DNA of 64,000 nt, from contig NZ_BMRT01000008.1 of NCBI RefSeq assembly GCF_014648775.1, positions 271,275-335,274 of the forward strand. Reading direction: 5' to 3'. The notes beneath the pieces are model-generated. The model saw only the letters and a program-made list of their open reading frames with translations. It had not been told where the DNA came from and ran no database searches. Source of the DNA: Streptomyces abikoensis (GTDB lineage: Bacteria; Actinomycetota; Actinomycetes; Streptomycetales; Streptomycetaceae). This document shows positions 63,895 to 64,000 of this stretch, piece by piece; position 1 is the first letter of the stretch; each line of letters opens with the position of its first letter. Made by a program: the position numbers and the translations under genes.

Positions 63895-64000
63895 CCGGCA
63901 CGGACTCCGACGGCACGACGACGGCCCCGCACCCTCCCGGGATGCCGTTGGCGAATTCGGGACCTGCGTGACGTCGGTCTTCAAGACGCAGTTGTGGTCT
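63895..64000. other. window end, no feature supported
   Basis: Past the nadA stop there are about 105 bp without a start codon and ribosome site that I can support on either strand. An SD-like GGGAGG lies at 63936-63942 on the minus strand, but the remaining sequence is too short to judge. Confidence 0.4.

Noticed and set aside
1..64000. CRISPR arrays, tRNA or rRNA genes, insertion sequences, phage or integrase genes
   Set aside because: Looked for; no regularly spaced repeats, no cloverleaf-like segments I could support, no transposase or integrase frames. The dispersed repeats are short intergenic elements without coding capacity.

Overview
The window is a 64 kb piece of a Streptomyces chromosome, or that of a very close relative. 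Evidence: very high GC with strong third-position GC bias, frequent GTG and even TTG starts, GTGA/ATGA stop-start overlaps, and a gene set recognisable from Streptomyces cores: the PASTA kinase, the glkA glucose kinase, the trp-attenuated trpE(G) fusion, and qcrCAB/ctaCDEF. From memory, the order resembles the S. coelicolor SCO2100-SCO2162 region and much of the M. tuberculosis Rv2172c-Rv2204c block. I see no phage, plasmid, insertion sequence, CRISPR array, rRNA or tRNA. This is conserved core, so the interest lies mostly in regulatory sites, short interspersed repeats and a few unusual proteins.

Layout. 0-10 kb: DUF3040 protein, a methyltransferase, an operon of a degenerate ABC ATPase, a YhgE/Pip membrane protein and a TetR regulator with a matching operator in its promoter, a DUF4126 membrane protein, a phytoene-desaturase-like oxidoreductase, a Q/Y-rich membrane protein, and metF. 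10-17 kb: thiamine genes (thiE; TPP riboswitch-thiO-thiS-thiG) around an Rv2175c-type DNA-binding protein, an FAD reductase and a four-PASTA Ser/Thr kinase. 17-24 kb: endonuclease IV, a molybdopterin oxidoreductase, convergent bfr/bfd with an iron box, class II DAHP synthase, the trp leader peptide/attenuator with the trpE(G) fusion, and pfkA. 24-33 kb: a two-component system, plsC-type acyltransferase, esterase, glkA, ArsA-like ATPase, SRPBCC protein and metallophosphoesterase. 33-44 kb: long-chain acyl-CoA ligase, PimB-like and GT87-type glycosyltransferases, a metallopeptidase-like lipoprotein, two paralogous NlpC/P60 hydrolases and a NYN-domain RNA-binding protein. 44-57 kb: rhomboid protease, RAM-domain protein, a SAM-IV riboswitch with a class V aminotransferase, trpD, and the cytochrome bcc-aa3 respiratory supercomplex genes, interrupted by a receiver-like protein and an L,D-transpeptidase. 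57-64 kb: a cysteine desulfurase-TusA fusion, an AdoK-like kinase, a secreted/membrane protein, an ErpA-type Fe-S carrier, and nadA with twin operators.

Functional threads. Respiratory genes (qcr/cta) lie among Fe-S and sulfur supply genes (NifS-TusA fusion, ErpA-like) and an Fe-S enzyme (NadA). Aromatic and tryptophan supply is split into three places: DAHP synthase and attenuated trpE(G) side by side, and trpD 25 kb away. Thiamine synthesis is controlled by one visible TPP riboswitch. Carbon metabolism is represented by pfkA and glkA. Envelope functions (PASTA kinase, NlpC/P60 pair, L,D-transpeptidase, PimB-like, PlsC) are scattered between them.
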